A DNA stretch of 23,485 nucleotides from Bacteroidota bacterium (GTDB taxonomy: Bacteria > Bacteroidota > Bacteroidia > Bacteroidales > Bacteroidaceae), in NCBI GenBank assembly GCA_023458215.1, contig JAEXAJ010000141.1, positions 1 through 23,485 of the forward strand, given 5' to 3'. The notes under the pieces were generated by a model. That model saw only the letters and a list, made by a program, of their open reading frames with translations, searched no databases and was not told where the DNA came from. Numbering within the stretch: position 1 is the stretch's first letter; every line of letters starts with the position of its first letter. The position numbers were made by a program, and so were the translations under genes. Positions 15,976-23,165 of the stretch are shown here, in pieces.

Positions 15976-17427
15976 TTATCTATTACTGAATTTAGTTTTT
16001 AACATATATATATATGGTTCAATTCCTTGAACCCTAAATATCAATGCAAAAGAGATATATGAAATGCAAAATATAATGACGTGCAAAAATATCAATAACG
16101 AATACCCCATATGAAATGGGAGATACATTAATAAGTATGACAAAGATGCAGCTAATAGAGAGATGCAAAAAATGGGTATAAAACTTCTAAGTTGCTGCCA
16201 AACGCCATATTGTATCAACTTGCCAGTAACTGCTGCAGAGATAATATAACATAGTATCTCTGAGAAGACATATCCTGCCAACAAGCCCTTCATTCCCCAG
16301 TACAAGCCACTAAATACCAACGATAATCCAAGTGTTCGCTGTAACATCAGAATCAATAATGTAATTTTACTTTTACCCATTGCTTTAGTTACCCCTCTAT
16401 TCAACTCATTGGGAGTATAAAATATACCATAAACACAAAGCACCTGAAAACAAGGAATCGATTGCTCCCATTTTTCTGTAAACAACAGAAGAATTAACGG
16501 TTTAGCAACTACTATCAACATCAGCATTATTGGCAGATTGATAAACATAACTGATTTTAAGCAACTTTCAATAGCATTTCGTAACCGATTCTTATCATCT
16601 TTCATTTCTGAAAAAACAGGAAATGAAACACTTGTCACTACAGAAGAAATACTACTTCGTGGTATGTCTTCCATTTTTTTAGCTTGGGTAAAGTAACCTA
16701 GTGCTGAAGAGGAAAAACTTCTCCCTATAACTAACGACAATATATTGTGATACAGAGCATTGAAAATCACCGTTAAGAATAAAAAACTACCGTATTGAAA
16801 TAGCTCAACAAAGGAAGCCCAACTAAAGACCCAATAAGGTCTCCATTTATTTATTACCCAATAAGTAATACATTGCAAAACAGCTGTTGAAAGAGACTTT
16901 ATTACCAGGCTCCATACTCCAAATCCCAAATAAGCAAACACGATTCCTACAATCGAGCCTACAAAAACTCCAAACAGATTAATCTTAGCAACTCTTTTAA
17001 ATGAAATCTGCTTGACCAATATGTTTTTTTGAATCAAAGAAAAAGCATTTACAATCAATACTAAACCTTGTACTTTCAATACATCAGTAAGCAATTCAAC
17101 GTGATAAAAATCAGCAATGCTTGACGATGAAAAATACAATACTAGATATAAAAGAAAAGCTAGAAATATATTCCAATAGAATATTGTTGAATAGTCTTTT
17201 TGTGAAGGATTCTTTTTGTGAATTAAAGCACTACCAAATCCACCATCAACTATAGCTTCAGATAAACTAACAAAGACAAGTAGCATTCCAATACAACCGA
17301 AATCACTTGGCGAGAGCATTCGGGAGAGTATCAAATTCGTAACAAAAAGGAACAAAGAGGAACCAAAACGCTCTAAAGTGTTCCAAAACATTCCATAGAT
17401 AGTTTTGTCTTTTAATGCTTTTCCCAT
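15976..17427 (-). CDS. wzx: Wzx-type polysaccharide flippase (MOP superfamily)
   Basis: This 483-residue membrane protein with about 12-14 hydrophobic segments starts MGKALKDKTIYGMFWNTLERFGSS, the typical opening of the PF13440-type lipopolysaccharide translocases related to WzxC/AmsL. LSRMLSPSDFGCIGMLLVF, DGGFGSALIHKK and the SALGYFTQAKKMEDIP segment near residue 240 fit the same branch. It flips undecaprenyl-linked repeat units across the inner membrane. A 66-nt gap separates it from the upstream GT2 gene. In this gap the minus strand has TATGTTTG (17472-17479), which fits the Bacteroides -7 element TAnnTTTG, but no -33 element at proper spacing, so an internal promoter is only a weak possibility. 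Confidence 0.9.
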   Translation of the reverse strand: MGKALKDKTIYGMFWNTLERFGSSLFLFVTNLILSRMLSPSDFGCIGMLLVFVSLSEAIVDGGFGSALIHKKNPSQKDYSTIFYWNIFLAFLLYLVLYFSSSSIADFYHVELLTDVLKVQGLVLIVNAFSLIQKNILVKQISFKRVAKINLFGVFVGSIVGIVFAYLGFGVWSLVIKSLSTAVLQCITYWVINKWRPYWVFSWASFVELFQYGSFLFLTVIFNALYHNILSLVIGRSFSSSALGYFTQAKKMEDIPRSSISSVVTSVSFPVFSEMKDDKNRLRNAIESCLKSVMFINLPIMLMLIVVAKPLILLLFTEKWEQSIPCFQVLCVYGIFYTPNELNRGVTKAMGKSKITLLILMLQRTLGLSLVFSGLYWGMKGLLAGYVFSEILCYIISAAVTGKLIQYGVWQQLRSFIPIFCISLLAASLSYLLMYLPFHMGYSLLIFLHVIIFCISYISFALIFRVQGIEPYIYMLKTKFSNR

Positions 17428-17493
17428 TTATTTATTATAATTTCTTATTAAAGCCACGTACTGCGATATTACAAACATAATTCTTTGTTAAAT

Positions 17494-18474
17494 TCACTTA
17501 TATTCAATTTTTGGAGTTGATGGGAAAAAGACAAAGAGAGAAATCAAAAACAATAAATCTCTAGATATAAAGTATGGGAAAACTCTGTAAACTTTAGAAA
17601 CTTTACGTTTAATAGAACGAATTATCACAACTAATAAATAAACCGTAAGCACAAAAGGAGAAAAGGTTGCTAATGTTAGAAGTAATAGTACAACGCTGTA
17701 ATTCATTCGTAAAAACAGATATGCGTAGTGTCTATTCGTAAAGAGATGCTTTCTGACCAATAGGGCGGAAAAGCGATATAATAACATCTTTTTCCATATT
17801 CTGCTTGAGTCCAGAGACTCGAGAGTATGATGAATGACGCCAACCTTAGCTATTCGTAAAGGAAAAAACATCGCTTTTGATAAACTTAATCCAAAATCTA
17901 AGTCTTCATTTGCTTGCAATCGACTATCCATTCCACCCACTGTAACCCATAGTATTTTAGTTATAATGAAGAAACCTCCTGTCGTTTTTTCAAAAACATT
18001 ATCCTGTATTTTGGGAAGATTTTTCACCGAAACAAGTTCCCATCTATTATTATAAAACCAATGACTATTAATTCCTGAAATAAACGGATGAATTAGTTCT
18101 CCGCTTCTTTCAAACAGACAAGGGATAAAATCAGCTTGCAATTCCATATCACCATCTAAAAAGACCAGTATATCTCCTTGTGATTCAATGCCACCAATAT
18201 TTCTAGCAATAGCAGCATTGCATTTTCCTGTTATAACAAAAGTTTTTATATCAGGGTATTTTTGCGCAATACTTAAGCTATTATCTGATGATTGAGCATC
18301 AATATAGAGTATTTCATAGCATTCTATCCGATTCGTTTTTATACTATTTACAATGGATTCAAAGCATAATGATAACTTCCAACCTTCATTTTTTCCGATA
18401 ACGATAAAAGAAAACATTTTACGCATTTTCACTAAAATTTCAGAACGACCCTGCATACAGACTCCTATGACCAT
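17494..18474 (-). CDS. GT2-family glycosyltransferase with C-terminal membrane segments
   Basis: This protein of up to 326 residues has a GT-A domain with SFIVIGKNEG (about 22-31), YIDAQSSDNS, the metal-binding DGD in VFLDGDME (107-109), GGFFIITK and the NED motif (189-191, ANEDLDFG). Two hydrophobic segments follow (about 258-287 and 306-322), so it probably sits on the inner membrane. It may be the first sugar-adding enzyme of the operon. The longest frame starts at 18474 right after the stop of the HTH remnant. An internal ATG at 18454-18456, with AGGAGT (18461-18466) four bases upstream, or MRKMF slightly later, are equally plausible starts. No initiating transferase of the WecA or WcaJ type is visible nearby. 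Confidence 0.86.
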   Translation of the reverse strand: MVIGVCMQGRSEILVKMRKMFSFIVIGKNEGWKLSLCFESIVNSIKTNRIECYEILYIDAQSSDNSLSIAQKYPDIKTFVITGKCNAAIARNIGGIESQGDILVFLDGDMELQADFIPCLFERSGELIHPFISGINSHWFYNNRWELVSVKNLPKIQDNVFEKTTGGFFIITKILWVTVGGMDSRLQANEDLDFGLSLSKAMFFPLRIAKVGVIHHTLESLDSSRIWKKMLLYRFSALLVRKHLFTNRHYAYLFLRMNYSVVLLLLTLATFSPFVLTVYLLVVIIRSIKRKVSKVYRVFPYFISRDLLFLISLFVFFPSTPKIEYK

Positions 18475-18740
18475 TCAATACTCTTCTTCATCTATTCCGC
18501 CCAACTTCAACCAAAACCTCTTGAACTCCTCATCTGTCATTGCCTTACGAAGACTTGCGATGATACGCAAGCAAATGCCGAGCCTTACAAAGCCCCTTTT
18601 TCAAACTTAGTATAAGTAGACGCACTCATTCCGGCATCTTTGCAGAGGTCGTTTATATGTATACCGTATTCCATGCGAGCACGGTTAATGAATCTTCCCC
18701 ACTCTTCGGAAGAAAAAACGGTTTCAAAAAAATCTTTCAT
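18475..18740 (-). pseudogene. Frameshifted XRE/HTH regulator remnant
   Basis: From ATG 18738-18740 the minus strand encodes 51 residues ending in TAA at 18585-18587: MKDFFETVFSSEEWGRFINR, then the helix-turn-helix part, MSASTYTKFEKGAL. After FEKG, another frame continues with VRLGICLRIIASLRK and AMTDEEFKRFWLKLGG, and ends IDEEEY-TGA at 18475-18477. The whole span is 266 nt, one short of an 88-codon gene plus stop, so a single-base deletion near 18590-18600 (in the run AAAAAGGGG) explains it. The shifted part supplies helices that normally complete the small HTH fold. It lies just upstream of the polysaccharide operon and divergent from the 18852 gene, so it was probably a local regulator. A sequencing error, or a slippage-prone switch at the A5G4 run, are alternatives. 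Confidence 0.68.
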
Positions 18741-18778
18741 ACTAATATAAGTTAATTTATGTATTATAAGCTATATAA

Positions 18779-18798
18779 ATTACACGTATAGGTGTAAT
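18779..18798. promoter_or_regulatory. Candidate operator: 7-bp inverted repeat in a divergent promoter region
   Basis: The sequence ATTACAC, six bases, GTGTAAT forms a perfect inverted repeat in the 111-bp AT-rich gap between the HTH remnant (18740) and the plus-strand gene (18852). HTH dimers of this kind bind such sites and often repress their own promoter. It could control both directions. No perfect -7 element (TAnnTTTG) is seen in the gap on either strand. TAATTTAT overlaps the site on the minus strand but is only partial. Confidence 0.4.
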
Positions 18799-18851
18799 CC
18801 ATTCTCAATTTCCCTGCCTAACTTCGCGCTAAATATTAAACAAAACAATAT

Positions 18852-19859
18852 ATGAAAACTCGAAAAATGAACATTTCTGTAACAGAATTGCAAAGTATAA
18901 TCAGACAGTGGAAAAGCCGTAAAATAACCGACTCAACCATTTCCAAACTATTAGAACTTTATCTAGGAATGACCGGATATATGAAAGAAGACCGGACTTA
19001 TCCGATAGAGAATTTCTATGACATCAAACTTTCATTGCATTTTGCCACTACACAAGCACTAATTGAAGCAGTGAAGAAATGCCGATCCTTCGGATTCATC
19101 TTGAACGAAGACCAAAAACAAATCAAAGGTTTTTATTCTCCGCTATGGTACAATCAAAATGGCGAAAAGCAGACAAATCAGGAGGAGAATCCTACCGATA
19201 GCACCCTTAACTTACCGCAAGCTTTTGCGCAAACTTCTGCGGCGGATACTATATATAATATATATACTAAAGGATATTCTTCTAACGAAGTACTTTCGCC
19301 TCAAGGCGAGAGCACATCTACAGAGGATTCTTCTAAGAAAAATATCACTACAGAAGATTCTTTGGCAGCAGCCAAAGAGTTTTTTCATCTCATCAATGAA
19401 ACACCCGTCCAGAAAGAACGGATATTCACCCCATTGATTGACTGGTTTCAACAACATGAGAAACTGCCGAGGAAAGAGGCTTGCGACAACCTGGTCTTAA
19501 TGGTCAACGATTCACTGATACCCTATTTCGCTTCCCAGCCACATTTCCTCAAAGCCAATCACACCGGACGCCTCGCCTGGCTGGGCAATTTACTGAAGTC
19601 AGGACACGGCCAGCATCTATTGAATGATGCCGCACGAAACGGACGACAAAAACGGGAACAAGGCGCTATAGAGAACAGGATCAACCAACGGGACAATCAC
19701 CCCATCAACGAGTTTGAGTGGACGGACCCCGAAACAAAGTTACGCTTCTATGACGACCCTGACGAAGGAATGGTAAACATTCCCGAAGATGCCCTGCCAC
19801 GTCCGTCGGCTACAGCCGTCTGGAATGTATTGAGCAAGAACTGGAATAACTGTTTATAG
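18852..19859 (+). CDS. Bacteroidales hypothetical protein of capsule-flanking module (DUF7833-like)
   Basis: This 335-residue protein has no enzyme motif I can name. Residues about 1-110 look like a helical or winged-helix DNA-binding region: ELQSIIRQWKSRKI, SLHFATTQALIEAV, ending FILNEDQKQIKGFYSPLW. A low-complexity Ser/Thr/Asn-rich linker (about 112-170) follows. Then comes a conserved helical part with FIDWFQQHEKLP-type sequence, YFASQPHFLKANHTGRLAWLGNLLKSG (about 225-255) and Arg/Gln-rich helices. The ending WNVLSKNWNNCL is polar. Proteins with this outline precede primase/helicase genes in Bacteroides, and the family label DUF7833 is my recollection, not a search result. The 64-nt gap to the primase gene is AT-rich and repetitive. 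A role in replication or plasmid-type initiation is possible. Confidence 0.65.
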   Translation: MKTRKMNISVTELQSIIRQWKSRKITDSTISKLLELYLGMTGYMKEDRTYPIENFYDIKLSLHFATTQALIEAVKKCRSFGFILNEDQKQIKGFYSPLWYNQNGEKQTNQEENPTDSTLNLPQAFAQTSAADTIYNIYTKGYSSNEVLSPQGESTSTEDSSKKNITTEDSLAAAKEFFHLINETPVQKERIFTPLIDWFQQHEKLPRKEACDNLVLMVNDSLIPYFASQPHFLKANHTGRLAWLGNLLKSGHGQHLLNDAARNGRQKREQGAIENRINQRDNHPINEFEWTDPETKLRFYDDPDEGMVNIPEDALPRPSATAVWNVLSKNWNNCL

Positions 19860-19923
19860 TTATGAGTTATTAGTTATAAGTTATTCATTATCAAGTATCA
19901 ATTCTCAATTATCAATTATCTAA

Positions 19924-21915
19924 ATGAAAGCATTTTATTCTTTATCAGATTTTCCGGAACGCAAAAACGCCGGAAAGAATTTTGTAGCTATATGTCCCAA
20001 ATGTGGAAAGAAACACCTCTCCATATCCAAGGGTACCGGGCTGTATCATTGTTTCTATGCCGGGTGCGACTTCCACGGAAAGCTGAAAGACTTTTGGGAA
20101 GATCGCCCTTTTGCTGATTCGCCCTACACCCATACCACCTCCTTTCCCTCTGCCACTCACACTTCTGCGCAGCACTCGGGCAACACTGCATTTTCCGAAA
20201 ACAGCAATAGCGGGAAATTCTCGTCCGAAGTACCCATGATTCCCGACGATTATCATCGCCTCACTCAAGAAGTATTTGCCGGGATAAAGCCTCTGACGGA
20301 TGATCCCGAAACTACGGATCAAGACCAACTGGCAGCACGCCGTTACTTGGCAGACCAGCACATATCGCTGCAAACTGCCATCCAAGCGCATATCGGATGT
20401 CTCACCCATCGCTGTTTCAACAAAAATAAGGATGACAAGAAATCCACCGGAACCATGTATCATTGCATCGCCTACGTCAATTACGTGAACGGACAACCCG
20501 TCAACGTAAAATATCGCTCGTGCGATCCCTCCTGCGTATCAGTAGCCGACAGTAATCAACCCACCCTTTACACTAAATCGTGGAGCCAAGACTCTCCCAC
20601 CACCCCTTGTCCGCCCTACAACATAGACTGTACCAATCCCTTGCGGATCAGCGAAGACAACATCCCCCGTCTGATTATCACCGAAGGCGAGAAAGACGTA
20701 TTGACGCTCATCGAAGCCGGATACCCCTACGTCATCAGTGTGCCCAATGGAGCGGCAAGTGATCTGTTGAAGTCGTTCGAAGCCTTTGACCCCTGGATTA
20801 ACCAGGCGCGCGATATTGTTATCTGCGGCGACCGTGACCTGCCCGGACGAACGCTTGTGAAGCATCTCACCGACTACTTCGGTCCTCGTTGCCTGCTCGC
20901 TACACTGCCTGCCGACTGCAAAGATGTCTCCGACGTGCTTGCCGTCTATGGCGTAGAAGTAGTGCATGAAATCATCGAATCGGCCCGTTCGCAACAAACC
21001 ACGGACATCATTACCGTCGGCGAACGTGCCGACGAGGTACTGAACGTGTTGCAAGGTAACTTTGACCACGGCTACGATGTAGGCTATGGTCCGCTGATGG
21101 ATCATGTGTTCCATCCTACCGATCAAGGAGGTCTGGTGATAATCACCGGCATGCCCAACAGTGGGAAAACCGATTTTGTAAACGACCTTACCTGCCGCTT
21201 AATGGCAAAGACGGATCGTTGCGTGTGTTATCTCTCTTTCGAAGTGCCCGACAAGAACAAGCACATTGCCCATCTCATACAGCTGATGCTGGGCAAAATA
21301 AATACCACGAACTATACCAGCGAACAGTTGCTCCCCATCGTCAACTTCCTGAATACTCATATGGTACATCTCGATCTACATGAGGTTCCGCCTACTCCCT
21401 CCAATATTCTGGCTCGTGCCAATATAGTACGCCGCACTGTTCCTCTGAAATATCTCGTTATCGACCCGTACCTGTTTATGGAAGTAGAGACCGGCCGCAA
21501 CACTACCGAAACGCAAGCCATCAAAGGCATGTTGACGCAAATGCAGGCGTGGGGACGAAGCAATGGTATATGGGTAATTATCGTGGCTCATCCGCGTAGC
21601 TTGACTAAACTGAGCGGCAGGAATGAACTCGAAGGGATAGATATGTACACCATTTCGGGCAGTGCCAATTGGGCGAATCTGGCCGATTTCATCTTCTCCA
21701 TTACCCGTATCAAGCAGCAGGACAAGAATTACACAAGACTCGACATGCTGAAAGTGCGCGACCAGGACTTGTGCCAAACGGGTAGCGTGCTTTTGGTACG
21801 CCAACCCTGCGGCCGATACGACGAGCGTGAATCTGAAGAGCAAATAATGATGGAAGCGCGAGGCAAAATCCTTACTAAAGACCAGGCCCCTTGGCTTGAA
21901 ATGATTGGGCATTGA
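19924..21915 (+). CDS. Primase-helicase: zinc finger, TOPRIM and RecA-fold helicase domains
   Basis: This 663-residue protein is built like phage T7 gp4 or Twinkle. At the N-terminus is a zinc-binding motif with Cys24, Cys27, Cys43 and Cys48 (CPKC ... CFYAGC). The TOPRIM domain has ITEGEKD (Glu255) and the metal-binding ICGDRD (Asp303, Asp305). The C-terminal RecA-like ATPase has Walker A GMPNSGKT (409-416), Walker B LVIDP (511-515), and WVIIVAHPRSL with His556. The ordering implies primer synthesis coupled to DNA unwinding. It is more GC-rich than the capsule operon. A set of 22-bp repeats lies directly after the stop. It is likely a remnant or conserved part of a mobile or replicative module. 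Confidence 0.88.
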   Translation: MKAFYSLSDFPERKNAGKNFVAICPKCGKKHLSISKGTGLYHCFYAGCDFHGKLKDFWEDRPFADSPYTHTTSFPSATHTSAQHSGNTAFSENSNSGKFSSEVPMIPDDYHRLTQEVFAGIKPLTDDPETTDQDQLAARRYLADQHISLQTAIQAHIGCLTHRCFNKNKDDKKSTGTMYHCIAYVNYVNGQPVNVKYRSCDPSCVSVADSNQPTLYTKSWSQDSPTTPCPPYNIDCTNPLRISEDNIPRLIITEGEKDVLTLIEAGYPYVISVPNGAASDLLKSFEAFDPWINQARDIVICGDRDLPGRTLVKHLTDYFGPRCLLATLPADCKDVSDVLAVYGVEVVHEIIESARSQQTTDIITVGERADEVLNVLQGNFDHGYDVGYGPLMDHVFHPTDQGGLVIITGMPNSGKTDFVNDLTCRLMAKTDRCVCYLSFEVPDKNKHIAHLIQLMLGKINTTNYTSEQLLPIVNFLNTHMVHLDLHEVPPTPSNILARANIVRRTVPLKYLVIDPYLFMEVETGRNTTETQAIKGMLTQMQAWGRSNGIWVIIVAHPRSLTKLSGRNELEGIDMYTISGSANWANLADFIFSITRIKQQDKNYTRLDMLKVRDQDLCQTGSVLLVRQPCGRYDERESEEQIMMEARGKILTKDQAPWLEMIGH

Positions 21916-21916
21916 T

Positions 21917-22004
21917 GCACTTATCTACATCAGCTCACACAGATATCTGCATCAGCTCGCGCACTTATCTGCGTAAGCCGATGCAGATATCTGTGATGAC
22001 TTCA
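21917..22004. repeat. Four 22-bp degenerate tandem repeats with a 16-bp inverted repeat
   Basis: Units begin at 21917, 21939, 21961 and 21983, exactly 22 bp apart. Unit starts are GCACTTATCT, ACAGATATCT, GCACTTATCT and GCAGATATCT, all sharing TATCT at the same place; units 1 and 2 agree at 17 of 22 bases. Within the set, CACAGATATCTGCATC (21938-21953) is a perfect inverted copy of 21980-21995, with a 26-nt loop. The array begins 1 bp after the primase-helicase stop and lies between convergent genes. The exact period resembles replication iterons, but no iteron-binding protein is identified. No U-tract follows, so it is not a typical terminator. Confidence 0.8.
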
Positions 22005-22031
22005 CCCTCCACAACCAAACTATCCATTATT

Positions 22032-22283
22032 TCAAGGTCTGCCCAAATACTTGAATATCAACCCCACTTGCATGGAGGTGAAAACTTGCTGTCTTGATTT
22101 ATAGCCCGTTGCCAATAGGGCATCGTTCAGTTGGCTGTTCAGTTTAATCCAGCGTGCCAGGCGGTTGAGTGCGGATACAGGTGCTATATCGGGAGCATAA
22201 GCTTCGGCTAGTTCGCGCTTGTAATAAGGGCGCACAGACCATGCATTTTCTTGTGACTCTTCGTCGTCATTATTCTGTTTCAT
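22032..22283 (-). CDS. DUF4248-family protein
   Basis: This 83-residue protein begins with an acidic stretch (MKQNNDDEESQENAW). A conserved small helical domain follows, with RPYYKRELAEAYAPDI, ALNRLARWIKLN and GYKSRQQVFTSMQVGLIFKYLGRP, the pattern I know as DUF4248. Such proteins occur next to HU-like genes at Bacteroides capsule loci, and their function is unknown. The helix-rich, moderately basic core would allow DNA binding, but I see no clear motif. It is convergent with the primase-helicase and divergent from the HU gene, with a 229-nt gap to the latter. Confidence 0.82.
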   Translation of the reverse strand: MKQNNDDEESQENAWSVRPYYKRELAEAYAPDIAPVSALNRLARWIKLNSQLNDALLATGYKSRQQVFTSMQVGLIFKYLGRP

Positions 22284-22426
22284 TGTAGATAATTTATTGA
22301 TTTATAATGGATAAAGGTAAAAAAAACTTTTCATTTATCCATCCTCATCTGCTATTATCTTTCATTATCTTTCATCGTCCTCAATAGCCCTTCATCCCCT
22401 TTCATTATCAGCCCTGAGCCACATTG

Positions 22427-22434
22427 TACCTTTG
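22427..22434 (+). promoter_or_regulatory. Candidate Bacteroides -7 promoter element for the HU gene
   Basis: TACCTTTG is an exact match to the Bacteroides -7 consensus TAnnTTTG and lies 78 bp before the HU start. No TTTG-type -33 element is seen at the normal 19-21 bp spacing. The 229-nt gap (22284-22512) also holds a pyrimidine-rich stretch with repeated ATCTTTCATT near 22355-22375 and otherwise no further gene. Confidence 0.45.
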
Positions 22435-22512
22435 TTTTGTCAAGAGGAAAAAGAAGCGCTTCGACCCCTCTCTGTCATAATTCATAATATATAAATCATA
22501 ATTAAAAAAACT

Positions 22513-23034
22513 ATGCCATTAAATTACAGTATTGCAATGATGGGCAATCCGATGAATGCGGAAGAACCCAAAAAAGCGTATGCAAAAGCGCAAATCTCAC
22601 AGGAGTTAACATTAAAAGACTTATCCAAGCAAGTGGCGAGCCAAACTACTGTAAGCCGTGCGGACGTAAGTGCCGTACTGATTTCTACAGTAGAAAACCT
22701 ATTTGCAGCCCTTCAGGAAGGCAAACAAGTTGATTTCGGCGAATTGGGCAAATTCCGGCTTCAGATTACCAGTCGCGGAGCCGAGACGGCGGAAAAATTC
22801 ACTGCTACCAACATTACCGGTGTCAACATCCAATATGTGCCCGGCGAAGATTTGAAAGCTATATTCACCGGTATGGAGTTTGCCCCTGTACCTACCCGTG
22901 CTGCTATGAAGGCTGTACTCAAGGCCCAGAAGGCGGGACAAACCACGGTGGATATCTCGAAAGTTCCAACTACCAAGCCCGGTGGAAATACCGGAGGTGG
23001 TTCAGGAGATGAAAACGATAATCCGTTAGGTTAA
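22513..23034 (+). CDS. HU-like DNA-binding protein (HU-HIG type)
   Basis: This 173-residue protein has an HU-fold region at about residues 20-120: KAYAKAQISQELTLKDLSKQ, then DVSAVLISTVENLFAALQEG, the turn KQVDFGELGKFRLQITSRGA (the 'G.fG.f.v' segment of HU/IHF), and NIQYVPGEDLKAIFTGMEF. The C-terminal half has a segment rich in Ala/Lys and ends in a flexible tail with GGNTGGGSGDENDN. This longer HU relative is typical of Bacteroides. It probably binds DNA or RNA as a dimer. It is followed 19 nt later by the smalltalk peptide gene, so HU, smalltalk and amidase seem to form one transcript. Confidence 0.9.
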   Translation: MPLNYSIAMMGNPMNAEEPKKAYAKAQISQELTLKDLSKQVASQTTVSRADVSAVLISTVENLFAALQEGKQVDFGELGKFRLQITSRGAETAEKFTATNITGVNIQYVPGEDLKAIFTGMEFAPVPTRAAMKAVLKAQKAGQTTVDISKVPTTKPGGNTGGGSGDENDNPLG

Positions 23035-23053
23035 TATTTTAAATTAAAACATT

Positions 23054-23161
23054 ATGAAAGAAAAATCATCCTCTTCAGTGTGGGGCATCGTCCTCAAAGT
23101 TGTTGTTGCCTTAGCCACTGCCTTGGCAGGTGTATTCGGTTTAAATTCTTGCATGAATTAG
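23054..23161 (+). CDS. Smalltalk family small membrane peptide
   Basis: This 35-residue peptide starts MKEKSSSSVWGIVLKVVVAL and ends TALAGVFGLNSCMN. A basic start, a single hydrophobic helix (about residues 9-29) and a near-terminal Cys fit the NCBI family called smalltalk, found in Bacteroides next to an amidase and a HU-like gene, exactly as here. The stop lies 4 nt before the amidase start. The function is unknown; a holin-like or lipoprotein-like helper of the amidase is a guess from context. It is too short for usual ORF listings but is well supported by the neighbourhood. Confidence 0.85.
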   Translation: MKEKSSSSVWGIVLKVVVALATALAGVFGLNSCMN

Positions 23162-23165
23162 CTTT

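Noticed and set aside
17472..17479. Internal promoter before the flippase (TATGTTTG)
   Set aside because: The -7 match has no -33 partner at the usual distance, so it was not listed as a feature.
19248..19269. AT-rich near-palindrome (TACTATATATA...)
   Set aside because: It falls within the low-complexity linker of the 18852-19859 coding frame and is explained by Tyr/Ile/Asn codons.
19860..19923. Repeated TTAT/ATCAATT motifs between two genes
   Set aside because: Short AT-rich spacer with imperfect repeats; no promoter match or stable stem was found.
20539..21126. Minus-strand open frame of 195 codons
   Set aside because: It is the antisense shadow of the primase-helicase gene in a GC-richer region; no motif is present.
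21938..21995. Intrinsic terminator between convergent genes
   Set aside because: The arms are perfect, but the 26-nt loop is large and no T-run follows on either strand.
21917..22004. CRISPR array
   Set aside because: The 22-bp units are contiguous with no unique spacers and are only partly identical; no cas genes are present.
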